A stretch of DNA of 8,058 nucleotides from Alphaproteobacteria bacterium (GTDB lineage Bacteria; Pseudomonadota; Alphaproteobacteria; Puniceispirillales; UBA1172). A program made the translations under genes and the position numbers. Every line of letters begins with the position of its first letter. The stretch's first letter is position 1. Positions 6,527-8,058 of this stretch are shown here, in pieces. The stretch lies in NCBI GenBank assembly GCA_023259875.1, contig JALRFL010000053.1, positions 1 through 8,058 of the forward strand, in the 5' to 3' direction. The notes beneath the pieces are model-generated. The model saw nothing but the letters and a program-made list of their open reading frames with translations. It was not told the DNA's origin and made no database searches.

Positions 6527-7900
6527 CTATTTTCCGATGCAGAATGAGCTAAAGATATCATCCAGAATATCTTCCACATCAATATGGCCAGAAATCCGCC
6601 CTAATGCGGTCGCCGCGTGGCGCAAATCTTCGGCCAACAGCTCCGGATGCAGCCGCAGATCCACCGCTTGCGCTTGACCTAAACTGTCATAGCAAGCGGT
6701 AAGCGCTTGGTGGTGCCTATGGCGGCTAATCATCGCCGCCTCACCGGTATCGCCGACCAGCTCCGCCATCATAGGCTTGATCGCTTCATGCCATTCATCT
6801 AACCCCTCGCTTGTCTTGGCGGCAATGGCTATCCAATCATCCGGCCAATCTGGGGCGGCGTCTTTATTGCTCAACAAATCGCGTTTGCTTATCACTGGCA
6901 TCACCAGTGGCCGTTCGGCGGTTGCCTCAAGCCCAGCCTGATCCATCAGAGCGTGTTTGGTCGCCTCTTTCTGGGGATCATTTGCATCAATCAGCATCAC
7001 CACGATATCCGCTTCTCGTGCGGTTTCTGCGGCGCGGCGTATGCCCTCTTGTTCAATCGCATGATCAGAGGCTCGCAATCCTGCGGTATCCTTTAGGTGA
7101 ACTGCATATCCTGCCACATTCAGCGTCACCTGAATGATGTCACGTGTTGTTCCTGCCTCAGGCGATACAATAGCCTCTGGTCGACCCACCAAGGCATTTA
7201 ATAAAGTCGATTTTCCGGCGTTAGGCTTGCCAATAAGCGCAATCTTTATCCCATCACGAATGATGACACCTCGTTCAGAATCCTTAAGCATAACCCCGAT
7301 ACCATCACGCATTCTGCTAAGACGGATAGCAACATCCTCAACCAGATTATCGGGTATTTCCTCATCCGCGAAGTCCAATGCCGCCTCAAGATTAGCCATC
7401 ATCCCAATCAACTCCTGCCGCCAGTGATTGGTGATTTGGCTTAAAGGCTTATCAAGCCGCGCCATGGCTTGGCGATGCTGAGCAATCGTATCAGCATCAA
7501 TGATATCTGCCAGCGCCTCGGTCTGATCCAAGGTCATCTTACCATTCAGAAACGCCCGGCGCGTAAACTCCCCCGGGTCTGCAAGGCGGCATTCAGGAAT
7601 ATCTTCAAGGGCAAGCATCAAAAAATGACCGATTTGCGGGGCACCATGCAGATGAAACTCTGCATAGTCCTCACCCGTTGGCGTTGAAGGCGAAGGAAAC
7701 CAAGCTACCATACCGCGATCAATGATATCTCCCTTGGCATCACACATCGCGGTGTATGCCATTTGCCGTGGTTCTGGCAAATGTGAACAAAGCGTTTTAA
7801 CCGCAAGAGATGCTTGAGGGCCAGAAAGACGAATAATCTGAAGCGCAGCCCTGCCAGGAGGTGTTGCTAAAGCAAAAATGGTTTCGTCTTGATCACGCAT
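6527..7900 (-). CDS. mnmE: tRNA modification GTPase MnmE (TrmE)
   Basis: MnmE is a potassium-activated, dimerising GTPase that works with MnmG on wobble U34 of tRNA. The N-terminal folate-binding domain begins DETIFALATPPGRAALQIIRLSGP. The central helical region is interrupted by the G domain: G1 GKPNAGKS (224-231), G2 TTRD (251-254), G3 DTAG (271-274), G4 SKRD (338-341) and G5 near AAKT (360-363). The C-terminus FCIGK (453-457) carries the catalytic Cys454 required for modification. G4 has Ser where NKxD has Asn, and G5 has Ala for the usual Ser, both mild departures. At 457 residues it is full length. ATG 7900 has GAGG eight bases upstream. It is the first gene of the minus-strand block, and a divergent gene begins 88 bp away. 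Confidence 0.98.
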   Translation of the reverse strand: MRDQDETIFALATPPGRAALQIIRLSGPQASLAVKTLCSHLPEPRQMAYTAMCDAKGDIIDRGMVAWFPSPSTPTGEDYAEFHLHGAPQIGHFLMLALEDIPECRLADPGEFTRRAFLNGKMTLDQTEALADIIDADTIAQHRQAMARLDKPLSQITNHWRQELIGMMANLEAALDFADEEIPDNLVEDVAIRLSRMRDGIGVMLKDSERGVIIRDGIKIALIGKPNAGKSTLLNALVGRPEAIVSPEAGTTRDIIQVTLNVAGYAVHLKDTAGLRASDHAIEQEGIRRAAETAREADIVVMLIDANDPQKEATKHALMDQAGLEATAERPLVMPVISKRDLLSNKDAAPDWPDDWIAIAAKTSEGLDEWHEAIKPMMAELVGDTGEAAMISRHRHHQALTACYDSLGQAQAVDLRLHPELLAEDLRHAATALGRISGHIDVEDILDDIFSSFCIGK

Positions 7901-7944
7901 ACACTATGCCTCATAATATATTTCATTCGGTTTGGCTCTTTGAT

Positions 7945-7972
7945 TTGATCGCATTAGTCCGTGCTTTATAAA
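7945..7972 (+). promoter_or_regulatory. Candidate promoter for the divergent gene at the right end
   Basis: TTGATC (7945-7950) and TATAAA (7967-7972) match -35 (4 of 6) and -10 (5 of 6) boxes with a 16-base spacer, in the 88 bp between the mnmE start and the next plus-strand gene. On the minus strand the same gap has AT-rich TATATT-like sequence before mnmE but no convincing -35 box. Confidence 0.35.
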
Positions 7973-7988
7973 AAACTGGGAAAAGGCC

Positions 7989-8058
7989 ATGTTCACAAAA
8001 ACAGAATCAACAGATTTTGGTTTGATTACCATGACTTCGGATGGTGAGGCCATTACAA
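7989..8058 (+). CDS. Start of an unidentified gene, cut by the window end
   Basis: An ATG at 7989 follows a purine-rich GGGAAAAGG (7978-7986), with only two bases between it and the ATG, and opens a frame that stays open to the window end (23 codons). The peptide begins MFTKTESTDFGLITMTSDG. The pattern of a short beta strand, then SDG, then another hydrophobic stretch recalls the N-terminus of methylated-DNA-protein cysteine methyltransferases, but 23 residues cannot decide it. It is divergent from mnmE. The start could be correct while the family remains unknown. Confidence 0.45.
   Translation, partial: MFTKTESTDFGLITMTSDGEAIT

Noticed and set aside
6811..7137. 108-codon plus-strand frame within mnmE
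   Set aside because: It is antisense to the conserved MnmE G domain, and no start signal or family resemblance was seen.
7136..7151. TCACGTG core inside mnmE as a third parS
   Set aside because: Only the centre and part of the left arm match; the right arm (TTGT instead of AAAC) does not.

Overview
This window looks like a chromosomal segment of an alphaproteobacterium of moderate GC content. The evidence is the gene order mnmE-mnmG-rsmG-parA-parB on the minus strand with holA meeting parB tail to tail, which is the usual alphaproteobacterial arrangement, plus the character of the proteins. A SAR116-like marine lineage would fit the order and composition, but that is a guess from memory. No rRNA, tRNA, CRISPR array, insertion sequence or phage gene was seen, and no stretch above about 160 bases lacks a gene.

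Layout. Positions 1-136 hold a regulatory region with two LacI-type operator-like palindromes 30 bp apart. Positions 137-1039 encode a glyceraldehyde-3-phosphate dehydrogenase with NADP-type cofactor residues. It breaks off before its last 30-odd residues. From about 1027-1036 the sequence becomes holA (DNA polymerase III delta subunit), which has lost its N-terminus and runs to 1968. The shared 10 bp GACCAAGGTC reads plausibly in both genes, and base composition changes here, so this is a chimeric junction: either a sequencing, amplification or assembly artefact or a real microhomology rearrangement. The gap part should not be taken as a true neighbour of the rest.

Positions 1973-7900 are one minus-strand block. 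MnmE and MnmG together modify U34 in the wobble position of certain tRNAs. RsmG methylates G527 of 16S rRNA, and here carries an unusual basic C-terminal tail. ParA and ParB segregate the chromosome. The last three genes overlap (rsmG/parA by 14 bp, parA/parB by 8 bp), so they are probably translationally coupled.

Two ParB-binding sites flank mnmG: a perfect parS (TGTTTCACGTGAAACA, 4500-4515) touching the mnmG stop codon, and a one-base variant (6483-6498) between mnmE and mnmG. The window therefore holds ParA, ParB and candidate parS sites, consistent with an origin-proximal location. At the right end, divergent from mnmE, a new gene starts near 7989 and is cut off by the window. I see no clear new multi-gene system; the most notable signals are the gap/holA junction, the parS pair and the regulatory palindromes upstream of gap.
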